In this document: one piece after another, positions 1 through 11,226 of the stretch
Numbering within the stretch: position 1 is the stretch's first letter
How the letters are laid out: every line of letters begins with the position of its first letter
Assembly (NCBI GenBank): GCA_947259785.1
Contig: CAMYNQ010000003.1
Location: forward strand, 1 to 61,740
Source of the DNA: an uncultured Chromatiaceae bacterium
Lineage (GTDB): Bacteria; Pseudomonadota; Gammaproteobacteria; Tenderiales; Tenderiaceae
DNA length: 61,740 nt
Reading direction: 5' to 3'
The notes under the pieces: generated by a model
The model's input: the letters and a program-made list of their open reading frames with translations, nothing else
Database searches by the model: none
What the model was told of the DNA's origin: nothing
Made by a program: the position numbers and the translations under genes

Positions 1-656
1 TGAATAGGTGTTTCGTAGGGGATATTGTCAGGTGCAATTGCACCGCCAGAGATGATAAAGGTCATTGCTTCTTCTACTGTCCAGTCGGTTGAAATCAGCT
101 TTTCTACCGGGACAATTTCAAGATAACCAGACGTTGGGTTGGGTGTCGTAGGTACGTAGACGGCAGCCAGTTCTTTGCCGCTGGTTTGGTCCTTCATAAT
201 GCGTGTGACAAAACCAACGGTTTTCATTTCCGGCGATGGAAATTCAATCAACACCACTCGCTGTAATTTTTCGGGCTTTTGTTGCAGTACAGATAATAGT
301 TTTTTAGTTGAGCCGTAAATGGTCTGCACAAGTGGAATTTTATTGAGTATAAAATCAACCAGCGTCAGGGCCTTCTTGCCAATGACACGGCTTGCCAACC
401 AACCAAGCAGGTATAAGGCAATCAGTGTTAGGGCGACGGCGAGTGTATTTTGAAACCAGGGTTCAAGCAGCCAACGGCTTAACTCTGGTAAGTACTGTTC
501 GGACCTTCCTGCCAGGGCTTTTACCCACGGTCTACCGGCCTTGGAAAGCTGGTTAAAGAAAAAGTTGAATACCAGCCAGGTAATCCAGATTGGGATTACC
601 GTGATGATCCCGGTTAGCAAATAGCGCTGAACATGGGGAACAAAGCGCAAGTTCAT
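1..656 (-). CDS. DUF502 family membrane protein (3' end runs off the window start)
   Basis: Reverse-strand reading from CAT at 654-656 gives MNLRFVPHVQRYLLTGIITVIPIWITWLVFNFFFNQLSKAG...; TM segments and a VGFVTRIMKDQTSGKELAAVYVPTTPNPTSGYLEIVP motif typical of DUF502. Confidence 0.8.
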   Translation of the reverse strand, partial: MNLRFVPHVQRYLLTGIITVIPIWITWLVFNFFFNQLSKAGRPWVKALAGRSEQYLPELSRWLLEPWFQNTLAVALTLIALYLLGWLASRVIGKKALTLVDFILNKIPLVQTIYGSTKKLLSVLQQKPEKLQRVVLIEFPSPEMKTVGFVTRIMKDQTSGKELAAVYVPTTPNPTSGYLEIVPVEKLISTDWTVEEAMTFIISGGAIAPDNIPYETPI

Positions 657-659
657 GAG

Positions 660-2030
660 TTATGCTTGTTTGTTGTCTTTGCCAGCCAGATAAAGCCAAA
701 GATAGCCGCAGATACCGGCAATAATTGATGCAAACAATATCCCGCTCTTGGCCATTAATAGGTATTCATCCTGCCCAGGAAAGGCCAGCTCGGCAATAAA
801 TATGGACATGGTGAAACCTATGCCTGCCAGTAAAGAAACACCGCCAATTTGAGAAAATGTGACGCCTTGAGGGAGTTTGCAAATCCCCAGTTTAATCGCC
901 AGAAAAGAACAGCCAGCGATGCCGATAAACTTGCCGAATATCAAGCCAGCCATAATGCTGAGCGTGACCGGATGGTTTAAGGTTTCTCCAAGGGTACTAA
1001 AATCAATTGGCACACCGGCATTAGCCAGGGCAAAAAGCGGAATGATGAGAAATGCCACAGGTGTGTGCATACTGTGCTCGAGTCGTTGTAGAGGTGTTTC
1101 TACCAGATGCACGCCATTTTCTAATGTTTGCAGAATTGAACGCTGCTCTTCATTGCGCATGATACTCATGCCTGGTTTGTGGCAAAGGTCAAACTTATCC
1201 AGCATGCCACGAACCAGTTTGCTGAATTGACTGGGCTTAAATTTGGGGCTGGCAGGAATTGTCAGTGCGGTTAATACACCGGCCAATGTAGCGTGAACGC
1301 CTGACTCTAACATTGCCAACCACAGCAGCATGCCAACTAAAAAGTAGGGTAGTGGTTTTCGGATGCCAAAGATATTCATCAGTATCAGTAAGACAAATAA
1401 ACCTGCCGCCATACCTAATGCGCCTAAATAAATCGTATCCGTATAGAAAAGGGCGATAACAACAACGGCTCCCAAGTCATCTACAATTGCCAGTGCCACC
1501 AGAAATGTCAGCAAAGCCTTTGGTACGCGCGTGCCAAGCAGAACCAGCACACCAACAGCAAAGGCGATATCCGTCGCCATGGGGATGCCCCAGCCGTTTG
1601 CAGCTTCAGCCTCACTGTTGACAGCGACGTAGAGCAAGGCGGGAACAACCATACCTCCGATGGCGGCGATGATGGGTAGGGCTGCTTGTTTGATATCAGA
1701 GAGTTCGCCAACAATGACTTCACGCTTGATTTCAAGGCCAACCACAAAAAAGAACAAGGCCATCAGGCCATCGTTAATCCAGTGATGAAGTGTTTTTTCC
1801 AGCACCCAGCTGCCGATTGAGAGGCCAACGGGGGCATGGAGCATGTGTTGATAAGTATCGATAAAACCAAAATTGACGATTGCCAGGGCAATCACTGTGC
1901 AGGCCATTAGTAGAAAACCACTGGTGGTTTCCTTGTGAATAAATTCCTCTAGTGGTGTCAGGACTTTATTAAATGCCTTCTCAAGAGCGCTGTCTTGAGT
2001 CTCTGGGGATTGATTATGTTGTTGTGCCAT
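660..2030 (-). CDS. nhaA: Na+/H+ antiporter NhaA
   Basis: ORF 456 aa; NhaA motifs FFFVVGLEIKRE, ATDIAFAVGVL, ALAIVDDLGAV, GKFIGI, GIGFTMSIFIAELAF. Confidence 0.95.
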   Translation of the reverse strand: MAQQHNQSPETQDSALEKAFNKVLTPLEEFIHKETTSGFLLMACTVIALAIVNFGFIDTYQHMLHAPVGLSIGSWVLEKTLHHWINDGLMALFFFVVGLEIKREVIVGELSDIKQAALPIIAAIGGMVVPALLYVAVNSEAEAANGWGIPMATDIAFAVGVLVLLGTRVPKALLTFLVALAIVDDLGAVVVIALFYTDTIYLGALGMAAGLFVLLILMNIFGIRKPLPYFLVGMLLWLAMLESGVHATLAGVLTALTIPASPKFKPSQFSKLVRGMLDKFDLCHKPGMSIMRNEEQRSILQTLENGVHLVETPLQRLEHSMHTPVAFLIIPLFALANAGVPIDFSTLGETLNHPVTLSIMAGLIFGKFIGIAGCSFLAIKLGICKLPQGVTFSQIGGVSLLAGIGFTMSIFIAELAFPGQDEYLLMAKSGILFASIIAGICGYLWLYLAGKDNKQA

Positions 2031-2379
2031 TAGCTTAGTGTCTGATTGGTTGTCTTGAATTCAACAAATGATACACCAAAAAATCATTTTTTTTCAAAAG
2101 CTTAATGCAACACCCAGCGGGGTATCTTGTTTGATGTGCGAGCGGCTGGTGAATAAGTTTCACTTAATAGGCTGTTTAGGCAAATAGGGTATTAAAAATA
2201 TGTTTTTAACATCATATAGTTATTTGGATGTTTCTTTAAAGTTTCGATAAATAGACCCGATACTCAATCTCAATGGGGGCTGTATTCATTCTTAAATACC
2301 GCTGATTTGACAATACTTATGCGCTTGCTGCCATTGGTAAGAACAGTTAAGCAGATGAAACCAGGAGGTTAGTGAAACC

Positions 2380-4713
2380 ATGGACTCAATAGATGGACCT
2401 ACAAATATGATCGATGATCAAGCGTCTCGTTTGCAATGTGCTTTGGATGGAGCCCAAACAGCCATTATGATGGTCGATCGCGATTTTATAGTCACCTATG
2501 CTAATAAAGCGACGATGGATTTATTGGAAAAATACAAAACGGAATTTTTAGCAGCCTTTCCTAGGTTTGACCCTGGTGTTTTGATAGGTGCTTGCATTGA
2601 TATGTTCCATAAGCATCCGGCACATCAACGCAAGCTTCTGGATGATGTGAGGAATCTTCCTTATCAAACTGATATCAGTATTGGCGAATTGAAATTTGCG
2701 CTAAACGTTACCGCGATGATTGATGCAGGCGGTAGCTATGTTGGTAATACCCTTGAATGGTCAGACGTAACGGCATTACGTAATCGCGAAAACCATGTGG
2801 CGCGTTTACAGGGTTCAGTTGATGCCTCAATGCAGGCGATGATTATGGTCGATCGTGATTTTGTCGTTACCTATGCAAATAAGGCGACGCAGGACCTATT
2901 AACAAAGTACAAAACGGAGTTGTCTGCTGCCTTTCCAGGCTTTGATCCAACCGCCCTGGAAGGGGTGTGTATTGACATGTTCCATAAGAACCCGGCGCAC
3001 CAGCGTAAGCTGTTGGATGATGTAAGTAATCTTCCTTATCAAACCGATATTAGTATAGGTAATTTGAAGTTCGCATTGAATGTTACTGCCATTATTGACG
3101 CCGATGGCAATTATGTTGGTAACACCCTGGAATGGTCTGACGTAACGGCTTTACGTGCTAGTGAAGTGGAAATTGCACGGATGACATCGGCCGTGAAAGG
3201 GGCCGAAACGGCGTTGATGTTATGTGATAGCGACCTGAATATTACCTTTGTCAACGAAGCAGTTGTTCAGTTGCTTAACAATAGGGTGCAAGAGTTGCGG
3301 CAAATATTTCCTGGGATTGACCCTAATAACCTGATTGGGGTGAATATTGATCAATTTCACAAAAACCCTGCTCATCAACGCAGTTTGTTGTCTGATGTAA
3401 ATCGGCTACCGGCAAGAAGCAAGATACGTCTCTTAGATTTGGTGTTTGAAGTGAATGCCACGGCTATCTTAGGTCCGAATGGTGAGTACATGGGCAACAT
3501 GGTTGAGTGGTTAGACCTCACTGAGCAGACCAATGCTGAAGAGCAGATGGAAAAACTGATTGAAGCGGCTGTGTCCGGTGATCTTGAACAGCGCATTGAT
3601 ACTTCATCTTATACCGGTTTTATGAAGGGCCTGGGTGATCAAGTTAATAGCATGATGCAAGCTGTGGTTGATCCGATTCGCGAGTCGACTCGTGTCATTC
3701 AAGGTTTGGCCGAAGGTGATCTGACCCAGACGATGACGGGTGAATATCAGGGTGAGTTTGCCGTTCTACGTGATGCGTTGAACGATTCAATGACAAAATT
3801 GCAGTCGATGGTGGGAGAGATTACCCAGTCTGCCGGTAGTATTAGCAGCGGTGCTGGTGAGATTTCACAAGGTAATACTGACCTGAGTCAGCGTACAGAG
3901 GAGCAGGCGTCTTCTATTGAAGAAACAGCATCAACCATGGAAGAAATGACCAGTGTGGTCAAACAGAATGCGGATAACGCCCGCCAGGCAAATCAATTGG
4001 CTAGTGGCGCTCGACAGCAGGCTGAAAAGGGGGGTGAGGTTGTTAGCAAAGCTATTACCGCTATGTCTGAAATTAACGCCAGTAGCAAGAAGATTGAAGA
4101 TATCATCAGTGTTATTGATGAGATTGCCTTTCAGACTAACCTGTTGGCACTGAATGCAGCGGTTGAGGCGGCCCGAGCCGGCGAGCAGGGGCGCGGTTTT
4201 GCGGTGGTTGCAGGTGAAGTACGAAGCCTGGCCCAACGCAGTGCGGCAGCGGCGAAAGAGATCAAAGGTCTGATTAAGGATAGTGTAGGCAAGGTTGATG
4301 AAGGTAGTCGCCTGGTCGATGAATCAGGCACTACGTTAGAGGAAATTGTGACAGCCTCTAAGAAAGTTAGCGATATCATTGCTGAAATTGCTGCAGCTGG
4401 TCAGGAGCAGGCGACCGGGATTGATCAGATCAATAAGGCGATTACCCAACTTGAGTCGGTGACACAGCAAAATGCAGCCTTGGTTGAAGAAGCAGCGGCG
4501 GCGAGTGAGTCAATGGCAAATCAATCGGTAGGCTTGCAGCATTTGGTTGGTCAGTTCACAATTGATGAATCATATTTGGATCAGGGTAGTGCTCCAGCGC
4601 CAAGAAGGGCGCCTGCGCCACAACCAGCAGCGGCTCGTCGGCCGGCGGCTCCTGCGGCAACGAGAGCTCGACCTGCACCACAAAGTGGCGGTGATGAGTG
4701 GGAAGAGTTTTAA
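2380..4713 (+). CDS. Methyl-accepting chemotaxis protein, soluble, three tandem PAS-like domains, C-terminal EWEEF pentapeptide
   Basis: ORF 777 aa; three ~125-aa repeats (FHKxPAHQRxLL), MCP hairpin [42 protein letters not shown]; no obvious TM segment. Confidence 0.93.
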   Translation: MDSIDGPTNMIDDQASRLQCALDGAQTAIMMVDRDFIVTYANKATMDLLEKYKTEFLAAFPRFDPGVLIGACIDMFHKHPAHQRKLLDDVRNLPYQTDISIGELKFALNVTAMIDAGGSYVGNTLEWSDVTALRNRENHVARLQGSVDASMQAMIMVDRDFVVTYANKATQDLLTKYKTELSAAFPGFDPTALEGVCIDMFHKNPAHQRKLLDDVSNLPYQTDISIGNLKFALNVTAIIDADGNYVGNTLEWSDVTALRASEVEIARMTSAVKGAETALMLCDSDLNITFVNEAVVQLLNNRVQELRQIFPGIDPNNLIGVNIDQFHKNPAHQRSLLSDVNRLPARSKIRLLDLVFEVNATAILGPNGEYMGNMVEWLDLTEQTNAEEQMEKLIEAAVSGDLEQRIDTSSYTGFMKGLGDQVNSMMQAVVDPIRESTRVIQGLAEGDLTQTMTGEYQGEFAVLRDALNDSMTKLQSMVGEITQSAGSISSGAGEISQGNTDLSQRTEEQASSIEETASTMEEMTSVVKQNADNARQANQLASGARQQAEKGGEVVSKAITAMSEINASSKKIEDIISVIDEIAFQTNLLALNAAVEAARAGEQGRGFAVVAGEVRSLAQRSAAAAKEIKGLIKDSVGKVDEGSRLVDESGTTLEEIVTASKKVSDIIAEIAAAGQEQATGIDQINKAITQLESVTQQNAALVEEAAAASESMANQSVGLQHLVGQFTIDESYLDQGSAPAPRRAPAPQPAAARRPAAPAATRARPAPQSGGDEWEEF
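2422..3550 (+). repeat. Three tandem PAS-domain coding repeats (about 2422-2797, 2800-3172, 3175-3550)
   Basis: Repeats 1 and 2 nearly identical in protein ([21 protein letters not shown]...[34 protein letters not shown]); repeat 3 more diverged. Confidence 0.9.
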
Positions 4714-4737
4714 ATCCCATATAACTGTGAAAGAATG

Positions 4738-4763
4738 AAAGGCTGGTTTTTCCAGCCTTTTTT
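4738..4763 (+). terminator. Rho-independent terminator downstream of the MCP gene
   Basis: AAAGGCTGG-TTTTT-CCAGCCTTTTTTA hairpin plus T-tract. Confidence 0.8.
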
Positions 4764-4771
4764 ATGTAAGT

Positions 4772-6544
4772 ATGAATATAGACGCATGGATCACTATTGC
4801 AGTGATCACCACCTGTTTTCTCGCTCTGATACTGACCCGTTGGGCTGCCGATGTTGTCTTGATGGGCGGGCTGACGTTGCTTTTGGTGTTTGGCATTTTG
4901 ACACCAGAAGCAGCGCTGTCTGGTCTTGCCAATGAAGGCATGGTTACCGTTGCCGTATTGTTTGTTGTTTCAGCCGGCCTTAGAGAAACGGGTGCTATTA
5001 ATTGGATAAGCGATACCTTGCTTGGCCGGCCCAGTTCAGTCAGTAATGCTCAGCTGCGTATCATGGCCCCGGTTGCGGCGTTGAGTGCGTTTTTGAACAA
5101 CACACCGGTTGTTGCCATGTTGATACCGGCGATCAATGATTGGGCGCGTAAATATCAGCTGTCAGTCTCTAAACTATTAATGCCTCTCAGTTACGCGGCC
5201 ATTGTTGGCGGAACCTGCACGTTGATCGGCACCAGCACCAATCTGATTGTAAATGGCTTGCTGATTAATGAATCCGGTGGTGAAGGGCTTTCCATGTTCG
5301 AGCTCGCTTGGGTCGGTATTCCTTGCGTGGCATTGGTGTTTTTGTATGTTTTGATTGCCAGTAAATGGCTTCTGCCTGAACGTAAATCTGCCATCACCCA
5401 GTTTTCCGATGTCCGTCAATATACGGTTGAAATGCTGGTTGAGGCTGGCAGCAGTGTTGACGGTAAATCAATTGAGGATGCAGGGCTACGTCAACTGAGT
5501 GGCTTATATCTGGTTGAGATTGAACGACGTGGCAATATTCTTCCTGCCGTTTCACCGAAAGAGCGGTTGGAGGGAAATGATCGCTTGGTCTTTGCCGGGG
5601 TAATCGATTCGGTTGTTGATTTGCAGAAGATCAGGGGCCTGAAACCCGCCTCGGATCAGGTTTTCAAGATAAATACCCCCAGGCCTGATCGTAGCTTCAT
5701 TGAAGCAGTGGTCTCCGATACTAGCCCTATGCTGAGTAAAACGGTCAAGGACGGCCAGTTTAGGTCGCATTACAACGCCGTTATTATAGCCGTTTCCCGA
5801 AATGGTGAGCAGCTGAGGATGAAGATTGGTGAAGTCATTCTCCAACCGGGCGATACCTTGTTGCTGGAAGCGCCGTTAGCCTTTATCGAACAACATCGTA
5901 ATTCACGTGATTTTTTTCTAGTCAGTGAGCTAGAGGGCAGTAGCCCGCCTCGTCACGATAAGGCACTTTTGTCTCTGGCCATACTGTTGGCAATGGTCGT
6001 GCTGGTTTCAACCGGGCTGGTCTCCATGCTTAAGGCTGCTTTTGTTGCCGCGGGTCTGATGATTATAAGTCGCTGCCTAACGGGGAGTAATGCGCGACGT
6101 GCTGTTGACCTTCAGGTGCTGGTTGTTATTGCGGCCTCATTTGGACTCGGTCAGGCCTTACATCAGACGGGCGGGGCGGATTACCTTGCCGGTTTGATCG
6201 TTGATCTGGCAGGAGATGGTGATCCGCTTATTGCTTTGGCGGCAGTTTATTGCGCCACTGCCTTGTTAACGGCCATGATCACTAATAATGCGGCTGCGGT
6301 GTTGATGTTTCCTGTAGTGTTATCGATGGCGATGACAATGGGTGTCAGTTACATGCCGTTTGTGATTGTGTTGATGGTGGCAGCTTCCACTAGTTTTGCG
6401 ACACCGATTGGTTATCAGACTAATCTAATGGTGTTTGGCCCGGGGGGGTATCACTTTTCTGATTTCATTCGTATGGGGTTACCACTGACAGTCTTGGTTG
6501 GCGTTGTCAGCTTGTTGATAGTGCCGCTGATCTGGCCATTTTAG
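4772..6544 (+). CDS. SLC13-family permease with central RCK_C/TrkA-C domains
   Basis: ORF 590 aa; ~12 hydrophobic segments, AFLNNTPVVAMLIP, GTSTNLIVNG, ITNNAAAVLMFP, SFATPIGYQTNLMV; GDxLxF/GDTLLLEA TrkA-C-like segments. Confidence 0.9.
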   Translation: MNIDAWITIAVITTCFLALILTRWAADVVLMGGLTLLLVFGILTPEAALSGLANEGMVTVAVLFVVSAGLRETGAINWISDTLLGRPSSVSNAQLRIMAPVAALSAFLNNTPVVAMLIPAINDWARKYQLSVSKLLMPLSYAAIVGGTCTLIGTSTNLIVNGLLINESGGEGLSMFELAWVGIPCVALVFLYVLIASKWLLPERKSAITQFSDVRQYTVEMLVEAGSSVDGKSIEDAGLRQLSGLYLVEIERRGNILPAVSPKERLEGNDRLVFAGVIDSVVDLQKIRGLKPASDQVFKINTPRPDRSFIEAVVSDTSPMLSKTVKDGQFRSHYNAVIIAVSRNGEQLRMKIGEVILQPGDTLLLEAPLAFIEQHRNSRDFFLVSELEGSSPPRHDKALLSLAILLAMVVLVSTGLVSMLKAAFVAAGLMIISRCLTGSNARRAVDLQVLVVIAASFGLGQALHQTGGADYLAGLIVDLAGDGDPLIALAAVYCATALLTAMITNNAAAVLMFPVVLSMAMTMGVSYMPFVIVLMVAASTSFATPIGYQTNLMVFGPGGYHFSDFIRMGLPLTVLVGVVSLLIVPLIWPF

Positions 6545-6648
6545 CCTGTCAGGCTTGAATTAGTGTAAAATGCTGGCCTTGTTATAGCCTTTATCGGCGT
6601 ATTTAATTTTCTTTAATAATCATATCGTTATAAATAGGGTGCATGTAG

Positions 6649-7257
6649 ATGACAGTATCTAAGAATATTACCTGGCACTCGGCAACAGTGACTCGTGCCG
6701 ATCGTGAAAAAATGAACTCACATAAGAGTGCCATTCTTTGGTTTACGGGGCTTTCCGGTGCTGGGAAGTCAAGTGTTGCTCATGCCGTTGAAGATCGCCT
6801 TTTCAAACTTGGTTGCCGCACCTATGTGCTTGATGGTGACAATATCCGTCATGGCCTATGTAAGGATCTGGGTTTTTCTGATGCCGATCGCACTGAAAAT
6901 ATCCGCCGTATTGGTGAGGTGTCGAAGTTGTTCACTGATAGTGGTGTAATGGCCCTAACAGCTTTTATCTCACCATTTCGTTCTGACCGTGATGCTGTCC
7001 GTGAGCTGGTTGATGATGGTGACTTTATTGAGATTTATTGCAAATGTGATCTCAGTGTTTGTGAAGAGCGTGATGTAAAAGGTTTGTATAAAAAGGCGCG
7101 GGCAGGTGAAATTCCAGAATTTACCGGTATTAATTCACCCTATGAAGAACCGCTAAAATCAGAGATTACTGTGGATACCGCAGCACAAAGCATTGACGAA
7201 AGTGTTGAGCAGATTATCAACGCCCTGGCTGATCGAAATATCATTTCAATAAATTAA
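6649..7257 (+). CDS. cysC: Adenylyl-sulfate kinase
   Basis: [15 protein letters not shown] Walker [46 protein letters not shown]. Confidence 0.95.
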   Translation: MTVSKNITWHSATVTRADREKMNSHKSAILWFTGLSGAGKSSVAHAVEDRLFKLGCRTYVLDGDNIRHGLCKDLGFSDADRTENIRRIGEVSKLFTDSGVMALTAFISPFRSDRDAVRELVDDGDFIEIYCKCDLSVCEERDVKGLYKKARAGEIPEFTGINSPYEEPLKSEITVDTAAQSIDESVEQIINALADRNIISIN

Positions 7258-7313
7258 TTTCTATTTGTGCCTGTCTTTTGGCAGGCACACCTTTAACTGG
7301 AGTAACAAAGCTG

Positions 7314-8336
7314 ATGTTCGGTCTTTATTCTTTGCTGAGGCCACTCATATTTCGTCTCGATCCCGAAACAGCGCACACATTTACCCTAAAAACACTTGAT
7401 ATTGCCTATAAGACAGGTTTGCTTGGCCGGTCTAATACCGAGTCGTCAAAATCAATCGATGTGATGGGGCTTAAATTCCCTTCGGTGGTTGGCCTGGCGG
7501 CAGGTCTTGATAAAAATGGTGATCATATCGATGCATTGGCGGCACTTGGTTTCGGTGCGATAGAAATTGGTACCGTTACGCCCAGGCCCCAAGCGGGTAA
7601 TCCCAAACCTAGATTGTTCAGATTGCCCGAAGCCGAGGCGATTATTAACCGGATGGGGTTTAATAACTTCGGTGTTGATCATCTGGTCGAGCAAGTCAAG
7701 AAATCCAGTTTTAATGGGATTGTCGGCATTAATATCGGTAAAAACTTCGATACGGCGATTGAAAATGCCGTTGATGATTATTTGATTTGTCTGAATAAAG
7801 TTTACCCACACGCAAGTTATGTGACGGTAAACATCTCTTCACCTAATACAGCCAATCTGCGTGACTTACAGTCTAAGGATCAATTAGGAGGTTTGTTGAG
7901 CGCTCTTAAAAATGCTCAGGGTAGCTTGAGTCAGGAACGTGGTAAATACGTGCCGCTGGTCTTAAAAATAGCCCCTGATATGGATGAAGAGGCTTTGCAC
8001 ACCGTAGCAGATGCCTTGCTAGCTCATGAAATTGATGGCGTGATTGCAACCAACACCACTATCACCAGAGACGGTGTAGAGGGTATTAAGCATGGTGATG
8101 AACAGGGCGGTCTTAGTGGCGCACCCCTGACTCAAAAATCAACTGCGGTTGTCAAAATTCTCTATGAACGGCTGGGTGAAAAGATACCTATTATTGCCGC
8201 GGGGGGAATTCTTTGTGCCGAAGATGCCCAGGCCAAGCTTGATGCCGGTGCCAAACTTGTCCAGGTCTATAGTGGTCTGATCTATCGCGGCCCCCAGCTT
8301 GTACGTGATATTAGAGAATCGTGCCATCTCAAATGA
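7314..8336 (+). CDS. pyrD: Dihydroorotate dehydrogenase (quinone)
   Basis: ATG at 7314 preferred to the TTG at 7278 in the ORF track; [65 protein letters not shown]. Confidence 0.95.
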   Translation: MFGLYSLLRPLIFRLDPETAHTFTLKTLDIAYKTGLLGRSNTESSKSIDVMGLKFPSVVGLAAGLDKNGDHIDALAALGFGAIEIGTVTPRPQAGNPKPRLFRLPEAEAIINRMGFNNFGVDHLVEQVKKSSFNGIVGINIGKNFDTAIENAVDDYLICLNKVYPHASYVTVNISSPNTANLRDLQSKDQLGGLLSALKNAQGSLSQERGKYVPLVLKIAPDMDEEALHTVADALLAHEIDGVIATNTTITRDGVEGIKHGDEQGGLSGAPLTQKSTAVVKILYERLGEKIPIIAAGGILCAEDAQAKLDAGAKLVQVYSGLIYRGPQLVRDIRESCHLK

Positions 8337-9256
8337 AGCCGGCGATACAGATCGACAATGTGCACAAGCACTATGGCGACGTGCACGCCCTAAAAGGGCT
8401 CAGCCTGAGTATTGAAAAGGGCGAATTTTTTGGCTTGCTGGGGCCAAATGGCGCGGGTAAATCTACCCTGATAAATATCATTGCCGGCCTAACCCGCATG
8501 GATAGTGGTCAGGTGTCAGTGATGGGCCATGATGTCGTTTCCAATTATCGCCAGTCAAGACAGTCGCTTGGCGTGGTGCCGCAAGAGCTGGTGTTTGATC
8601 CCTTTTTCTCGGTACGTGAAATTCTGCAAATCCAGGCGGGTTATTTTGCTAAGGCCAAGCAGTCATCTGTCTGGATAGATGCTTTGCTTGAGGGGCTTAA
8701 TCTCACTGATAAAGCCGATTCAAATATGCGTGCTCTTTCTGGTGGCATGAAGCGGCGTGTATTGATAGCGCAGGCGCTGGTGCATAAACCTGAAGTGGTT
8801 ATTTTGGATGAGCCCACTGCTGGCGTTGATGTTGAGCTTCGCAGCTCCTTGTGGGCGTTTGTTAAGGAACTGCACAATGATGGCCACACCATTGTCCTGA
8901 CGACGCATTACCTGGAAGAGGCCGAGAACCTTTGCCAACGAATTGCCATTGTCAATCAGGGCCAGTTGGTTGCTTTGGATAGCAAAGAGTCGCTATTGGC
9001 GCGTGGTGTTGGCTCGACATGCACGGTGTCGGTGACCTTATCAAAGCCCATTAATAATTTGACTGAATCATTAAGAGATAAGCTTAAATCCTGCGACGAT
9101 AATAGGATTGAATTTGTCCTTAACCGTGATACTGACACAATAATTTCCTTGGTTGATAGTTTGCGAACCATTGGCGCTGAGATCATAGATCTGCGTACTG
9201 AAGACGCTGATCTAGAAGATGTTTTTATTGAGCTTACCAAGCAGGCCAACGGATGA
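8321..9256 (+). CDS. ABC transporter ATP-binding protein (ABC-2 type export)
   Basis: [51 protein letters not shown]; overlaps the pyrD end by 16 bp. Confidence 0.93.
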   Translation: MPSQMKPAIQIDNVHKHYGDVHALKGLSLSIEKGEFFGLLGPNGAGKSTLINIIAGLTRMDSGQVSVMGHDVVSNYRQSRQSLGVVPQELVFDPFFSVREILQIQAGYFAKAKQSSVWIDALLEGLNLTDKADSNMRALSGGMKRRVLIAQALVHKPEVVILDEPTAGVDVELRSSLWAFVKELHNDGHTIVLTTHYLEEAENLCQRIAIVNQGQLVALDSKESLLARGVGSTCTVSVTLSKPINNLTESLRDKLKSCDDNRIEFVLNRDTDTIISLVDSLRTIGAEIIDLRTEDADLEDVFIELTKQANG

Positions 9257-10014
9257 ACTGGCGGGGGATGTATACGCTTTTTCATAAAGAGCTGAGACGA
9301 TTTGCCAAGGTCGCTTTGCAAACAGTCTTGGCGCCAATCATGACGTCATTGCTTTATTTGTTGGTTTTTTCGCACGTGCTGGAAGAGCATGTAAATGTCT
9401 ATAACGATGTTAGCTACACAGCCTTCCTGATTCCCGGTCTAATGATGATGTCCATCATACAAAACTCGTTTGCCAACAGTTCTTCAAGTCTGGTGCAGTC
9501 TAAAGTGACCGGCAATATTATTTTTGTATTATTAACGCCGCTGTCATATCTCGAGTTTTATCTCGCGTTTTTAGGTTCGTCTATTGTCCGTGGATTATCA
9601 GTTGGGTTAGGGATATTTTTAGTTGCCAGTTTTTTTGTCGATTTACCATTACACAATGTTTTATGGTTGTTGGTATTTGCAATTTTTAGCAGCGCTGTGC
9701 TCGGCAGTCTTGGCATTATTGCTGGAATTTGGGCTGAAAAATTTGATCATATGGCTGGTTTTCAAAATTTTATAATTATGCCTCTGTCATTCCTGAGTGG
9801 TGTCTTCTATTCTATTCATTCGTTGCCTGAATTTTGGCAGATATTGTCAAAATTCAACCCATTCTTCTATATGATTGACGGTTTTAGATACGGCTTTTTT
9901 GGCGTTGCTGATGTCAATCCTTATTTAAGTTTGTTGGTTGTATCGTTGTTTTGGCTAGGTTTGGCCAGTCTTACCTTGTTTTTGCTGCACAAAGGCTACA
10001 AACTGCGTGATTGA
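9253..10014 (+). CDS. ABC-2 type transporter permease
   Basis: 253 aa hydrophobic, coupled (ATGA) to the preceding ATPase; FIIMPLSFLSGVFYSIHSLPEFWQILSKFNPFFYMIDGFRYGFFG. Confidence 0.92.
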   Translation: MNWRGMYTLFHKELRRFAKVALQTVLAPIMTSLLYLLVFSHVLEEHVNVYNDVSYTAFLIPGLMMMSIIQNSFANSSSSLVQSKVTGNIIFVLLTPLSYLEFYLAFLGSSIVRGLSVGLGIFLVASFFVDLPLHNVLWLLVFAIFSSAVLGSLGIIAGIWAEKFDHMAGFQNFIIMPLSFLSGVFYSIHSLPEFWQILSKFNPFFYMIDGFRYGFFGVADVNPYLSLLVVSLFWLGLASLTLFLLHKGYKLRD

Positions 10015-10110
10015 ACCGGCTTATTGAATAACTGTCTAAAGAGTAAGTTTAGTGGGGTTATAGTGTTAGGCCAGTCCAAGATAAAATGTCTGCCAAACTG
10101 GATTACATGA

Positions 10111-10527
10111 ATGCGTAAATATATCCGCCATCCATCTGATATCCCAATTGAGGTTGACGGGGTTGATGTGCAAAACATCGAGAGCTTACACGATGTAAGT
10201 TTTGGCGGGCTTTCCTTCGTTTCAAAAAACAGAATCAAGTCAGGTTCTAAAATCAACATTACGATTAAGTTTGTTAATCCATCTTTTGTTTCGTTGACTA
10301 TCGTCAAATGGTGTCGAAAACGTGGCGACCATTATGATGTTGGTGTCTCATTTTGTGATCCCGAAGATGCTTATCGCGCCCGTATGATCGAACAGATATG
10401 CCATATTGAGCATTATAAGCGGGAGGCGCTGATAAAAGAGGGAAGAAAACTTACTGGAGAACAAGCTGCATTGGAATGGATACAGCGATATGCCGCTAAA
10501 TTTCCTAGTTTTGAGCATCAAGAATAA
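10111..10527 (+). CDS. PilZ-domain protein
   Basis: 138 aa; MRKYIRHPSDIPIEV (RxxxR), DVSFGGLSFVS (DxSxxG). Confidence 0.85.
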   Translation: MRKYIRHPSDIPIEVDGVDVQNIESLHDVSFGGLSFVSKNRIKSGSKINITIKFVNPSFVSLTIVKWCRKRGDHYDVGVSFCDPEDAYRARMIEQICHIEHYKREALIKEGRKLTGEQAALEWIQRYAAKFPSFEHQE

Positions 10528-10541
10528 CAATATAGGTTTTT

Positions 10542-11219
10542 ATGAATGTACTCATAACAGGTGCCGGTAGAGGAATAGGGCTGGGTTTTGTTCAGTATTA
10601 TCTAAATCAAGGTGCCAATGTTTGGGCTTGTTACCGCTCAGATGCAAGTTTGTTGCGAAAAATAGATAATGACAATCTCACTATTGTTCGATGGGATGTT
10701 GTCGATGACCAGTCGACTAAAAATGTAGATATTCTTTCTGCTGAGTTGGATCTTCTGATTAATAATGCGGGTGACTACGGACCCAATAAACAGCAAGGGC
10801 AGTGCCTGGATAGTATTACGCCAGAATCGATGTTGTCAGTATTTGATGTTAATTGTGTTGGTCCGTTGAGGGTTGTACAAAAGCTAAAGGACAAGGTGAT
10901 TGCGGCTAAGGGAAAAATAGCCAATATAAGTTCAAAAATGGGTTCTATTGAAGAAAATTCCAGTGGTGGTTGTTACGCCTATAGGGCGTCAAAGGTTGCG
11001 CTGGTTATGGTGTCAAAGTCCATGGCTGTTGACTTGGCTCCTTTTGAGGTCCGGGTGCTGGCCTTACACCCTGGATGGGTGAAGACTGATATGACTTCAC
11101 ATAATGGTTTGATTAGTGTCGATGAGTCAGTTTCCGGCATGGCAGACATTATCGAAAATATTGATCAATACAGTCCAGGTACATTTGTAAGCTTTGATGG
11201 CAAGGTAATCCCATATTAA
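10542..11219 (+). CDS. Short-chain dehydrogenase/reductase
   Basis: TGAGRGIG N-terminus, NNAGDYG, YRASKVAL catalytic YxxxK, HPGWVKTDM. Confidence 0.9.
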   Translation: MNVLITGAGRGIGLGFVQYYLNQGANVWACYRSDASLLRKIDNDNLTIVRWDVVDDQSTKNVDILSAELDLLINNAGDYGPNKQQGQCLDSITPESMLSVFDVNCVGPLRVVQKLKDKVIAAKGKIANISSKMGSIEENSSGGCYAYRASKVALVMVSKSMAVDLAPFEVRVLALHPGWVKTDMTSHNGLISVDESVSGMADIIENIDQYSPGTFVSFDGKVIPY

Positions 11220-11226
11220 CCTTTGG

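Noticed and set aside
7262-7290. GTGCCTG...CAGGCAC hairpin between cysC and pyrD
   Set aside because: Short stem with no downstream T-run; insufficient to call a terminator.
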